Position numbers and translations under genes: made by a program. DNA of 64,000 nucleotides from Zasmidium citrigriseum (Eukaryota; Ascomycota; Dothideomycetes; Mycosphaerellales; Mycosphaerellaceae): contig NHNW01000014.1 in NCBI GenBank assembly GCA_002786025.1, forward strand, positions 310,001-374,000, written 5' to 3'. This document shows, one piece after another, positions 9,162 through 20,399 of the stretch. Below the pieces are notes generated by a model. It worked only from the letters and a program-made list of their open reading frames with translations, was not told the DNA's origin and made no database searches. Numbering within the stretch: the stretch's first letter is position 1; each line of letters starts with the position of its first letter.

Positions 9162-10156
9162 TTAAAATCTATTCCCCGAGTCGAATATTCCCTGCGTCTC
9201 TTGCCTCGCGCCTCGTTGCACTGGCGAGCCGTCTAGTTCGACTCGATGGACGGGAACTCGTCCTGTCTTTTCGTTGTTGGTGTTCTGATATCGATCGAGG
9301 AAAGATTGCAAAACGGCCGGTCCTTCGCTAGTATTGACAGTCGTCATGCTGCCTATCTCGCTTCCATCTCTCGACACAGGTATCGATCGAAACGCGGGAT
9401 GTTGAATGGTAATCGGCGGAGGCGGCGGTCTGAAATTATAGCTATCCGGCTCCATGATCGACTCCCTTCGATGCGACTTCTCCCTCACGAAAAGGAAAAC
9501 GGCGGCGCAGATGGCGAAGAGGAGCGGCAGGCCGAGACCACAACCTAGACCTGCCATTTGCGCGGCGGAGTACATGCCGTCGTGTTTGGGGCTTTCGCCT
9601 GAGGGACATGAGGTTACGGTTTCGGTTGCGGAGGATTGCGTTGCGGTTTGGTTTAGGACGGGTTGGATCAATGCTTGGACTTGTGCGGGTCGTAGGATGA
9701 ATGAGCCGCCGCCGGACATGGTGAAGACGCCTTCGTTGCTGCTGCATGCGGATGAGTCGAGGCCGCAGACGAATGTGCTCGAGCCGCCGTTGTCTGAGCA
9801 GGGTGTGAGGGATATGCTTCCGCTCGGTGAGTCTGTATCCGGTCAGTCCCATCCCATCCCCAAAACCCTCTTTCACTGTGTATCTCACCTGTCTTGCAAT
9901 ATCCCGCACACGCCTCACTCCCCCAAGTCTTATCCGTACAGCTCCCCCGACTCACAATCCCACCCCCAAAACATAACCCATTATCCAAGCAAAACGAACT
10001 CGACTCGCAACATGAAGAATCTCCCCCAGTGCTGCAAGGTGTGTCTGTGGAAGGCGATCCGTCTGGGTAGTAGCACTGTTGCGCAGCGGCGAAAGAAGAA
10101 ATCAAGAGAGTGGCAGCCGTAAGAGCCCGGCCGAAGCTGTTGTGAAGGAATGGCAT
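9162..10156 (-). CDS. single-span surface protein with Cys-rich ectodomain
   Basis: Two exons, 10156-9889 and 9832-9162, with a 56-bp intron, give 312 residues. A signal peptide (about residues 1-25, ending SSFAAA) precedes an ectodomain with about twelve cysteines, including a CC pair and C-x6-C spacings. A linker with NQT follows, then one membrane span (GLGCGLGLPLLFAICAAVFL) and a basic stop-transfer. The cytosolic tail is about 110 residues and contains RPPPPP. This is the layout of a type I membrane sensor or adhesin, like many fungal proteins annotated only as hypothetical. It is not a WSC domain by eye. The long basic/Pro tail suggests intracellular signalling or trafficking contacts, which is inference. 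Confidence 0.75.
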
Positions 10157-11166
10157 CGTTCGTTCTCGTGCGCGACTTCGAAGAGGATCGGGAGAAGAAA
10201 GATTAATATTATATCAAAAGAAGCGTGACCGTCATCAGGACCAAGCAAACCCCGTCGTGATGATAGAAACAAGAATCGAAAGCACCAAAAAGTCGCGTGT
10301 CGCCAAACCAGAACGAAAGATCGAAAGAGAGTCGAAGAGAAGCTTCACCTCACAAACCTGTGCCTCACCTTCAGCCCTCCATCGGATCGCGATGCCGCAA
10401 AGACGATTATTCCACCTCCTTGGTATCCACGCGCCGCAGCAAAATTCCCCAAACAGGAGTATACAAGCACAAAAGACTTCCGTCCGCGTGTTGCGCCAGA
10501 CCGGTTCAGGGGTGAAGTCAGCCAGCAAGCTTCGCAACGCTCGATAGTCCACGCGACGAAGGAGATGAGATGGCGTTTTTCTTCGAAGATCTGCACATGC
10601 ACGGAATTCTTTTGTCGCGTGGGAGGGAGGGATCAGAGAAGGGAAGGAGTTTCGATGCAACGCAGAGAGATGTGATGTGAGACTCGATGATGTGAGACTC
10701 ATGCTGGGGATTGTGGTTTTGCCGGGCAGAGATGGTGTTTGAGGTGTGAAGGAGACGGTGGAGGATCGGCGGGTTCTTGGATGGATTTGGGATGCGCGGA
10801 GTGGATGCCGACCGGAGTTCTCTTGGGGCATTCTTGTTTTCTGTGATGGAAATGGTGTTCCATATTGCAGTGGAAAGAGCGATGAACAGAGAGAAGGATG
10901 GAACAACCATGAGAGAAAGCAGCTGTCGTCCCTCCACGGCCCACGCCTGATGTTCGGGATAGGCGTTATCTTCCTTATCAACAGACCTCACCGACAATTG
11001 GCAGCCATATCTTTGATCAACATCAAGAAACAAAAGAACGTAGGAATGAACATTGATATACGACTTTTTCCCGTTTACACCTATGCTATACCTTTTGTCT
11101 TTCCCCTACATACAACTTTTGTGGTATCGTGCGAAAACTACGCCTTCATCTATCTTCGTCATCTCC
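10157..11166. other. intergenic, nothing recognised
   Basis: Promoter region of the surface protein and 3' region of CHO2. Long minus-strand frames here (for example 10235-10981) have no domain, are Ser/Pro/Arg-rich and overlap other frames of equal length. I see no gene or RNA. Confidence 0.45.
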
Positions 11167-14100
11167 TCACTGCGGAGAGACATCGCCATTGCTCTTGGAC
11201 ATACTGTAAGGCGCAAGCACCTTCTTCGCGTTACAAATTCGCCATCCTAGGTTCCGAACATTGCCATCAGCCTGTACAACTTCAGGGGCAAACTCGATGC
11301 CGAACATTTGCTTGACGGCGTATACTACGCGCTTGGCGTATTTGCCTTCGCGTTCTAGGGTTGGACCGAAAGATTCGTCGACGCTGCGAGGTGCGACGTT
11401 CGGGTCGCGGTCGAAGCAATTCTGGACAACAGGGAGGAGAGCCTCTTCGACTGCAGCCCGGATCTGGCCCGTGGAGCCCAGCTCGTTCTCGTCGAAGCGA
11501 TTGATCTTGATCTCGAAGGGGAGGGAGATGGCCATGACGTTGTACTTGCCATCGTGGTGGTATCGGAATTCGAAGACGCCCTGAGTCCACCACAGCTTGT
11601 CGCCAGCGAACTCGATTTCGCCATACAAGAAGTCCTTCTCCTCGCCGTCTTTGCGTTTCGTGGCAGAGACTCGCTGATCCGCGACCAGGATGCCTTGATC
11701 AGCCTTACTGTAGTCAAAGGCACCTGGGTTCGTGGCAGCCCATCGCCCGTTCGATCCGACCTTGGTGATGTCTCTCGAAGCGTTGTCGCCGACTCGGTAG
11801 AGGCCGATCCAGTCTTTCTTGCTGTGGTTCAGAGGAGCCGTCCACTTCACCTTGATGGGAGAGCCGTAGTCGACAACGACCCGTTCGAAGCTGTCGGAAC
11901 GCTTGAGAGGAAGTTGACCAATCTCGCCCTCTCTGCCGCTCTCTGAGTGCTCGCCGAACTTCACGCCGCCAGCGGTGGTGTCGATCTCCAGAGAGTAGTC
12001 CTTGGGGTTGTAACCTGCAAGATCTGGAGCCACGCGAGTGATGCTGACCCGAGCTGGGAACTGCCTGAACATTGTGGTGGAGTCTTGCACGAAGGTGTTG
12101 AAGCCAGCGGCGAGCTTAGGTCGAGCCTGATCGATGAAGTCCTCGAGATTGTCAAGAGTCTGATCGAGCATGCTGTCAACGCTGCCTTGCCACTTCTGGA
12201 GTGGGGATGGAAGCGATCGCTTGATGCTCTTGGACACTCCCGATTGCTGGCGAAGACCTTGGCGGTACAGCTTCTGCATGTGTGGCTTCTCCACGAACTG
12301 GATGAAGCACAAGGTGAGGGTGTGACTGAGCAGAGCCAGGAAGAAAATGGCCTTGCTCCAGGTCATGATTGCGGCGCCCCATACACCAGCCAAACCAATG
12401 GTTCGCTCAGGGTTGTTCAGGAACCGGTAGATGCCGCCGTAGGTCAGCTGTGGCTGCTCCTGATCGAAGAAGAAGTCGCCGAAGAACCAGCCAAACTCGC
12501 CCAGGGATTCGTAGATGCTGGCAATGGTCCAGATTTGGAGCGATATCAGGCCGACTCCAGCCACATGGCGCAGGATGGCCATACCGTATGTCCAGTCTTC
12601 TGGGAGGCCTGCATCTGATCAATTAGTGGATGTTACAGCCTCAGGATCTGTCAACTAGCTACTTACCGTACATCTTCCAGGCGGCGCAGATGAAGCTCGT
12701 ATAGCACATGATCATGCTGACATGGTAGATGCCCTTCCACTGGCGCCAGGCCTCTTCGGTGCTCTCGCCGAACTTGACAAAGTGGCGAGTCCATGACTTC
12801 TTGTTTGATTGTCGATCCAGGATGAAGCCGATACCAATGGAGTACCAGAGCCGCCACAGGGTGGCACTGAACACGAAGAACGTCTGCCACTGCCAAGTCG
12901 AGGGAGTGAGGAACGCCACGGTGTACATGTAGATCTGGAGAAGAATGACCGAGACATCGGTCACACGGTGGAGGTCAATGTTCTGCAAACCGATGAGGTT
13001 GTGCACGGGCGATGGCTGGCTGCTGGAAGCGAGAGGAGGATATCCGTTGACGTGACCAGCACTCAGCATGCGGGTCGAGTACTGCGGCCGTTTCAGTGGA
13101 GAGTCAGGCACTTCGTCGGTTCGTGTGATCGGTGGTGGTGCATTGTAAGTTCTGTAGTTGTTTCAGCTGGTTGTTGATCGCGTGACAGGGATATGATCAC
13201 TCACCTCTCGATGTGTGGGTTCTCCACAAAGGCAAGGAATGCGAGCTGCGCGGCGTGGCCAATGATCGAAATGAACAGCACCTTGTAGCTCGCTGCCATC
13301 ATCGCAATACCGTAGAACCCGACGTATCCGATCGAGTACATGGGGTGAGGAGCCAGTTCGAAAACACCGTCGAAGGTCAGATCCTGGTCGATGAGGTAGA
13401 AGAAGTCTCCCCAGTACCAGGCAAAGTCCTTAACGACTCGATGAGCGTCGAGCTTCACCCACAAGTTGAACATGACAAGAATCCAACCACCAACCCAACG
13501 GGCGATGGTCATGGGAAGCTTCTCATGCTCTGGGCGGCCACCGCATGCGAATGCGAACAGACAGAACGCGGTAAAGTCAGACATCAGGATCAAGTCTACA
13601 ACACGGCGGAAGACAAGCCAGGTGTTGTACTCGATCGGGGCATCCTCGAACTTGTAGTCTTTGGGTATCTTGGCTTCCATTTCTTTTTTGATGAACTTGT
13701 ATAGCATGGGATAAGCATTTTTGCCGCTTTTGGGATCTTCGAATATGTGCGTCTTCTTGGCCCAGTTCACGAGGCGCTTATGGTGGGATTGGTTGTGCAG
13801 GAGCCAGCCAATGCCAAAGTTGTAGCAGAATCGCCACCAGAGGAAGACGATGGCAAAGACGGGTATCCGCAGAGACTTTGGCAAGATGTACATGAGGAGG
13901 AACTGGCCTAGCAGGGCACCGACAATGGCAATGTCGGACAGGTTCTTTGGTTGCGTTGGGTCGAAGAGCTGGGACACCATATCCTCTGTATGAGGCACAG
14001 TAAAGACTACACACTCGAGATATCAGCGCTGCTGGAGACGGTCAGGAGCATGGCGGGTCAGAGGTCGGCAAGCAGAGGTTCAATCGGTTTTCTGGACCTG

Positions 14101-14396
14101 CCTAAAGGTATTGCTAACGAAGGGAGCTCGCCGCCGCCATGTCGAGGCGAGCACTGGAAGTACTCACCCGTGCCGTCCAGAGTGCGTCCATACGTCTTGC
14201 GGTCTTTCTCGTCCTTGCCGTCGGCCTGCTCTTGTTGGTTCAGTGCCCTCACAGCCTGCTGCGCAGTTTCCACGGACTCTGCTTTTTGCGGCGCCTCAGG
14301 CTTGTTGGGAAGCCTCTCGCGCAGTCCACTGGCGTCCACGCCGGCCGGCTCGTTCGCGTCGGTCATTCTCGAGTCTCGTCGTGAGTGGGTTGTCAT
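11167..14396 (-). CDS. CHO2: phosphatidylethanolamine N-methyltransferase
   Basis: CHO2 catalyses the first S-adenosylmethionine-dependent methylation of phosphatidylethanolamine on the way to phosphatidylcholine, in the endoplasmic reticulum. Four exons (14396-14168, 13985-13205, 13151-12667, 12614-11167) join in frame to about 980 residues, the usual size. The duplicated methyltransferase membrane domain is seen as two related segments: [20 protein letters not shown] with [13 protein letters not shown] in exon 2, and [12 protein letters not shown] with [13 protein letters not shown] in exon 4. Both end in the family motif ([18 protein letters not shown]). The N-terminus is hydrophilic and contains [10 protein letters not shown]. 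The C-terminal third is soluble. I use the ATG at 14396, and the one at 14366 is also possible. In yeast the gene is repressed by inositol and choline, but I identified no such element here. Confidence 0.95.
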
Positions 14397-16277
14397 CGGG
14401 ACCAGCGGCAGTGTTGAAGAAATGCGGGTGCAGCGTCGAGGGAGCGGCGCTGCGGGAGTGGGCTGGGGCGAGGTGTAGTTAAGTGGTGAATGCCATCATG
14501 GCGGCATAGAGTTTCGACGAAGAGCGGGGCGGCGGTATGGGTGCGCAGCGCGGTGGAACAGCAAACGAATCTTTCACGACTCACGCAGACGAGGCTGCAA
14601 TTGGTCGGGCGAGGTTGGATGCTGCTCGTCATGCACCATCCGTTCAATGTTGGCATTTGGCGGCGGCTGGCCCCACGCCTCGATGTCATGTGCCGCTGGA
14701 TCGGCGAGCATCGTCGAGGAGGAAAGTAGCGCACAGCGACTCGGCTCGTCTGCTTTGTCGACTTGCCGAAACATCTGTCTCACGGTCAAGCATCTTCGCT
14801 GCATCAACAACCAGCTGCTGGCAGGTACAGCACTACATCGGATCAGCACGAGCTGCGCGATTTCATGCAGCTGCTACAAAATTTTTCATTCACTTCCGTC
14901 AACGCTGCTTGCTCTGCCAAGGCTGAGGCACATCCGGTCCTTTCGTCCAGCGCCCATGCCTGAGCCATTTACGACACCTCAACGAATCCACTCTCACCTC
15001 ACCCTCACTTGCTCCTCTGTGGGTGCTCCGGTGCTAGCTTTGGGCGTGCAGCACGCGGCCAAACTACCTGTCCTTCTCCAAGCCTCATCATAGGCCTGCA
15101 GGATACAGCGCAACTCCCTCCCTCAGCGGTCTCGCTGCTCTCCAAGCGAGGGTTACCTCACTCACTCCCTCCCCCAGAGCTTTCTTGTGCAGTGCTCCTG
15201 CCTTTTATGCAGCTGACTTGAATCTAATTGTCACAGCTAAACAGGAGGGCCCATTCGCCCACTCGTTCCTATCTGCTCTCATCATTGGGGGCCCTTCTGC
15301 AGGCAAGGCGTATCGAAGATGCTGCTAGTGAACCTTGACCTGAGATACACTCATCATCACCAACAGCCAGCTACAGCAGTGGCACGGCAATGGATTCAGC
15401 TTGCTATTCGAACACAGGACTTCAAGAGGACCGGACACCACCGTCAGCAATCCAGGCCAATACATATATTGTGCACATCGTATTCACTCACTTCCAGCCG
15501 CCTCCGCGAAAATGGCGGTCCCACGCACTCCACAGGCATTCGACCAGGACCCATACATCACCACGAAAACGCCCGCGGACCTCTCCCACGTCACAGGCTT
15601 CATCCTGCCTGGGCCGAAACAAACAACGCTAAACCCGTCCCAAGGGCATAGCTCCTATGGAGTAGTGCACAGCGGAGTCGGAGGGAACTGCATTTCCACG
15701 CTACGGAGCAGTCTGCGAGAAGTGCTCACTGGAGCGTGAAGAACATGTGGGAATCTTTCTCTCACTGTCTCTCGGCTCTGGGAAAGCTGGCAGCGAGACA
15801 TCTGACGGCAACACAACATCTCGAGTACCTCAGCATCACCAGACGAGCTCATTCGTTTCGCAGCAGCTCATCGACCACTGACGAAAAATCGGTCACCTCA
15901 ACACCATGAAGTGAGGTCGGTTTAGACTACGCACGTGCCTCCACACATGAAAGAGCCGAACATGAGTTCACCGCTCCAGAGTCCAGACAATGATGGACCG
16001 ACCGAAGCACGACATGTCTCAGAAAAGCTGGAGCAGAATCTTCATTTGTGGTAAGGATACTGTACAAACACCTCCCATCGCGCCATCCCCATCCCTCCTC
16101 GGGGTCCCCTCGAGCTGATCCTGCAACCCGTCTGTCTGGGTGGTATCTTGATTCTATTTACACTGCTGCTGTGAAGCAAGTCTTTCCCTTTCTAATGCCC
16201 ATGCAGAAAAATGCCCATCGCTATGCTTAACATCATTGAGTAACAAAATGCACTTTCATCAGCTTTTCAATTTCCCT
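14397..16277. other. 1.9-kb intergenic region
   Basis: The left part is the CHO2 promoter and the right part is 3' of the MFS transporter. Apart from one weak ORF at 15512-15739, described separately, I see only contradictory short frames. Pyrimidine-rich stretches occur around 15.1-15.2 kb. Confidence 0.45.
15512..15739 (+). CDS. possible small protein, weak
   Basis: A 75-codon plus-strand ORF starting MAVPRTPQAFDQDPYITTK and containing GFILPGPKQTTLNP. Its composition is protein-like (no long Arg/Ser runs), and it lies in an otherwise empty region with enough room for a promoter. It has no signal peptide, membrane span or known domain. Only homology or a transcript could confirm it. Confidence 0.22.
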   Translation: MAVPRTPQAFDQDPYITTKTPADLSHVTGFILPGPKQTTLNPSQGHSSYGVVHSGVGGNCISTLRSSLREVLTGA

Positions 16278-18926
16278 TCACTCATCCCGGTGCTCACCAA
16301 CTTCTTCTCTACCCACGAGAGTGGACTCGGATGAAGAAGAGGAGGATTGAGGTGGTCTCTCCTCGTCAACAACTTCTTCTTTCTTGTTCCCTGACACAGC
16401 AGACCGCGAGATCCGAACGAACAACACCGAAATGATCAGACCAGCTCCAGCAGAGACGGCGGCATAGATGAAGGCCGCCTGAAACGGCCACGATATGCGC
16501 TTGAAGACTGCATCCTCATATCCAGGCGATCCAAGGTGCGGGACAACAACATCACTCTCCGCCTTCTTCGCCACAATCTCCGAGATGGACAGCGAGAACG
16601 ACATGGCCAGGTTGATGAGGATCGAAGAGACCGCCCCTGCCAGCCCTTGATACTTGAGAGGTTGGACGCCTGTGAGGAAGACCACCGAGACGGTATATGT
16701 CAGGTCGAGACCGATTGTTGCGCACAGCATGGATGGCATGACGAAGGACCAGTAATCCATCGGCAGTGGGCAGAGCGCCAGGAGTAACGGCGCACCGATC
16801 CAGGCCACGGCGGAAATAAGGAAGAGCACCATGACCGGTACGACATGGAGAATCGATCCAGACACGACGCAGAGGAACAATCCGCCGATTGCTGTGGGCG
16901 TGTACCAAGCGGCAAGAGTGACGCCTTGAATTCCGTTCGATGTGCCAGTCAATTCTGGGCTCTGGAAGAATTGCGCCGATTCGTACAGCCAGACGCCGTA
17001 GGAGGCGTAGAAGCAGAGGCAGGCAAGACATAGCGCCTTGACGCTTTTCGGTTCAAAGAATTTGAAGGGAAGAAGGGCGGTTTGCGAAAGCCAGCCCTCC
17101 GCCCAGAAGGCCACGCCGAGACAGGCCAGACCGCAGATGAGAGGAGCCAGCACCATCACCGTCTTCCACCCAGATCCCGGAGACTCAGTCGCGGCGTAAG
17201 GCTCCACAGCGAGAGCGTATGCGACCAGAATCAACCCAGCTGTGATCAAAAACGCACCCCACCAATCCATCTTCAGATCCAGCTTCTCCCGATCCGTTGG
17301 ATCCAGCGGAACCGTCACATACGCCGTAATAGCCGTGATGAAAGACAGCGCCGCCGCAATCCAAAAGTACCAACCCGGCGCACTTTCAGGCAAAGCACCA
17401 GCGACCAGAAACCCAGCAAAGAAGCCGATCGGCGCAAAGCCAGAATAGAGCCCCAGAACTAGATTCTTACGCTTGCCACCGTCAGGGTAGATACTCCCCA
17501 CCATAGCAAACGTCGACGGGATGAAAGCCGCAATCGCCAACCCCTGCATCGCCCTCGAGACATCAAGCAGAACTCCCGCGCCAGCGAAACCTGCCACGAG
17601 CGACCAGATCCCCAGCCAGAGGACTCCAAACATAAACGGGAAGTAGCCGCCAAACATGTCCGAGATCCGGGCGAAGATCAAGAGCGTTGCGCTGAGGATC
17701 AAAGAGAGCAGACTTGCAGGCCAGAACTCGCCCATGTCGCCGGGGCTGTTGTTCGTTTTCTCGAGGTGTCGTTTCATGATTTTGGGCAGTTCGATTGCGA
17801 AGCCCGAGATCATGTATTCGGCTAGGAGTTGGGTTAGGCAGATGGCGATGCAGAAGCCTACTTCGCCTGTCGGGTGGCGGAAGCGGCTCTTTGGTTCATT
17901 GAGAGTTGGGGCTCGTGAGACGGTTTGGGGAGTCGTGGATCCGGAGACGGTGGCTGGCAGGCCGGTATACTTCTCCTCGTCGAGGGTGTCGCGGTGGCCA
18001 TCTTGCTCGGAGTAGATTGTCGGTTCGCGCTCCAGGAGATTGTTGCCTTGCTCGGACGTTGCGGATTGCGGATTCTGGAAAGATTCGCGATACGCCTGGC
18101 GCTCTTCACGATAGGTGATGAGGCTGTCGAGACTTGCGAGTCGGGAGAGAGATTGACGTATGTTAGATCGACCCATGTTGCGAGAGCGTTGCGAACTGCT
18201 GCGGGAGAGAGATGGTTGTTCCAGGCCTGGGAGTTTCCACGGATCGTTTGGTTGCATGTGAGGCGGGATCGCTGGGATCGGATTCATCTCGATGGGTGTT
18301 ACGTCTGGCACAGATCCTGATCTGGAGGGCGGGTGACTTTGTGGACGGCGGTGTTGATGTTGACCTTCGGCAGGTGATTCGAAAATCGAGTTGGCTGCTG
18401 ATCCTGGCTGACTTCTGCGAAGGTTTCTTTCGTATCGCAACGAGGAGTGGCGGGTTACTGGAGTTGTTGATCTTAGAGGAGCGGGCAGGATGGCATCTTC
18501 GTCGACTGGTTCGGTGCTTTCGAGTCGAGACAGTGCACCGGCAATGGCTTGTGAGTGTGAGTAGCCCGAGTGTGAGTAGCTGGTCGGCACACGGGTAGCT
18601 AATGTGGAAGCAGACGAAGGCCTTGGCGTTGCATATGATCGCGGCAGTTCAGGCAACCCTTCAACCTCTGAAACGGGTATCGTCGGCCCTCGAGTAGATG
18701 AAGTCGATACAGGCCGTCGAGGCGGAAGATATGGTGGTGTGGCAGGCCGAGACAACCGCCTGGCCTCCATGTTTGAACACGCTGACTTTGGTCGTCGAGG
18801 TGGTAAGAAGGGAGGTTCGTTTGCCGGAGGCGTCGACATGGTCGCAAGATTCGTCCAGAAAGATCTAAGATGAGAGAAACGATGTTCCCGCGATTCGCCA
18901 AATTCACCAGGAACCAGAGCGGCCAT
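16278..18926 (-). CDS. MFS transporter, DHA2-like, with long N-terminal tail
   Basis: Intronless, about 882 residues from the ATG at 18926, or 853 from the ATG at 18839. The C-terminal 510 residues form about 14 membrane spans of the major facilitator superfamily. The loop motif ARISDMFGG lies after span 2, RAMQGLAIAAFIPSTFAMVG matches DHA2 drug/H+ antiporters, and GLYSGFAPIGFFAGFLVAG is the motif C-like segment. Relatives include fungal multidrug exporters and the AMF1 ammonium transporter, and substrate cannot be decided here. The N-terminal 350 residues are hydrophilic and Ser/Pro-rich, far longer than usual, with two near-identical Pro/Arg motifs, FLPPRRP and YLPPRRP, about 26 residues apart. 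A short Ser/Glu-rich tail ends the protein. Confidence 0.88.
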   Translation of the reverse strand: MAALVPGEFGESREHRFSHLRSFWTNLATMSTPPANEPPFLPPRRPKSACSNMEARRLSRPATPPYLPPRRPVSTSSTRGPTIPVSEVEGLPELPRSYATPRPSSASTLATRVPTSYSHSGYSHSQAIAGALSRLESTEPVDEDAILPAPLRSTTPVTRHSSLRYERNLRRSQPGSAANSIFESPAEGQHQHRRPQSHPPSRSGSVPDVTPIEMNPIPAIPPHMQPNDPWKLPGLEQPSLSRSSSQRSRNMGRSNIRQSLSRLASLDSLITYREERQAYRESFQNPQSATSEQGNNLLEREPTIYSEQDGHRDTLDEEKYTGLPATVSGSTTPQTVSRAPTLNEPKSRFRHPTGEVGFCIAICLTQLLAEYMISGFAIELPKIMKRHLEKTNNSPGDMGEFWPASLLSLILSATLLIFARISDMFGGYFPFMFGVLWLGIWSLVAGFAGAGVLLDVSRAMQGLAIAAFIPSTFAMVGSIYPDGGKRKNLVLGLYSGFAPIGFFAGFLVAGALPESAPGWYFWIAAALSFITAITAYVTVPLDPTDREKLDLKMDWWGAFLITAGLILVAYALAVEPYAATESPGSGWKTVMVLAPLICGLACLGVAFWAEGWLSQTALLPFKFFEPKSVKALCLACLCFYASYGVWLYESAQFFQSPELTGTSNGIQGVTLAAWYTPTAIGGLFLCVVSGSILHVVPVMVLFLISAVAWIGAPLLLALCPLPMDYWSFVMPSMLCATIGLDLTYTVSVVFLTGVQPLKYQGLAGAVSSILINLAMSFSLSISEIVAKKAESDVVVPHLGSPGYEDAVFKRISWPFQAAFIYAAVSAGAGLIISVLFVRISRSAVSGNKKEEVVDEERPPQSSSSSSESTLVGREEVGEHRDE

Positions 18927-20399
18927 GGAGGACAAAAGTAACGAGTGTGTACGTTCCACCTCCTCCAAGGGATCTCACGCGTCCAAGGGAGTGACCCTCT
19001 TTAAAGCAGCGACAGGAACATACGCGTCCACGATCTTGGGAAGCGAAAAATCGGTCAAAGTGTCCCAAATGACGCACCCATGTTTGATGGCCCCGTCTGG
19101 CACGTTTGTTTCCTCATGCGAGGTGCCTGTCTTTCCCGCCTTTCTTATATGTCGTTTGCTCTTATTTTTGCACCGCTGGCGGAGAGGCCCTGCGAGTAGC
19201 CGGCAGGGATGCCTGCAGGCCACGAAGCGAGGAGACAAACGCAGCATACCAGTCGCACGGCTCTACGTGGAGCAAGTCCGCCTGTCAAACTGGCCCGATC
19301 TGTACAAATGGGCGGAGGGAGAGAGGATGAGGACCCACCTACAGAGGGACGACATGGTGCCAAACGGCTTGTCACGAGGGTGGATGGTTTGGGTCGAGAT
19401 GTTACAGAAGCGCCAGCCGACGGCGGACCAGTGCGACCTGTCCTGTCCTTCGCCCAGGCAGGAACTCGAGTACGGCGTCGATACTGCGCGACGGCCCAAC
19501 ACAACACACTCAAGTGATCAAGCAGAAACGGGGTGAAGGCCGTATGAGCGGCGGCCAAGTGGCAGGCAGACAGCGTACAGAGCCCGCTCGTCTGGACGTT
19601 CTCAGCAGCTTGCTTCTGTTTCAGCTTCAGACATAAGAAGGGCGGGCTGCATTTGGCCGCAGTGGCAGCAAGTCTCATCAAAAGCCGGCCCATCTGATCG
19701 GCAAGCCGCGACGACGGGGGTCGTCTGCAGCATGGATGATGGGCCAGCGGATGGCTCCCCGTCGAGATCAGGAACAGCGGTATAGCCAGGTCGTCGGGCG
19801 CGACAGATCGAATTCAGATTCAGAGCCGTCAGAAAATCTAGCAGTGGGGTATTTCGTCTCGATCGGTTTTGTATGGAACTGTCGTCGTGTCCGAACACTC
19901 GCTTGCTGTCTCAGACAATGGTACGTTTCCCCGTCCAACACGAATCTGTGCGAGTGACAGCGGCCGGCTGTGTCACTGCCATGTTTTCACGCAAAGTCTG
20001 GGTCGGATGCAGAGACGCTCAACGCCTTCGCAGCAGCCGACTGCCAATCGACAGGGGTAGAGGCAGGTTCTGCATCACCACGCCAGCCAGCGTCGCACAG
20101 AGGGGAGCGGATCGCATACGTTCATGCGACCCGGTCGTTGGCCGCACATCTTGATCCCGGTCTATGGGTTGGAAAAGGTCAGGTCCTGGAGCCACGCGCG
20201 TCGACTTGGGAGGGAGGGAGGTGAGGTGGAGGTGTAGTCAAAGTGAGGCTGAACTCTGCAAGCCACGATGTGGTCGTCTGTGACAGCCGAGAAGTTCCGC
20301 GAGCATGAAAGTCTGGTCGTTGTATTAACTAACACACATTCCTATCCTATCAACAATTGATTGTGCAAACGTGTTCTCCATCAATTCCGCCTCCTTGCG
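18927..20399. other. 1.5-kb intergenic region
   Basis: Upstream region of the MFS transporter and 3' region of the coiled-coil gene. Open frames of up to 200 codons on both strands overlap one another and show no domain. I see no gene, RNA or repeat. Confidence 0.45.

Noticed and set aside
9454..10122. 222-codon plus-strand open frame
   Set aside because: Antisense to the spliced surface-protein gene, whose signal peptide and membrane span are far better supported.
10235..10981. 248-codon minus-strand open frame
   Set aside because: Ser/Pro/Arg-rich, overlaps two other frames of similar size, no ATG-supported domain.
11947..12618. 223-codon plus-strand open frame
   Set aside because: Antisense to CHO2 exon 4; no independent support.
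18925..19536. 203-codon plus-strand open frame upstream of the MFS gene
   Set aside because: Overlaps the transporter promoter and start; composition is random-like and several other frames compete.
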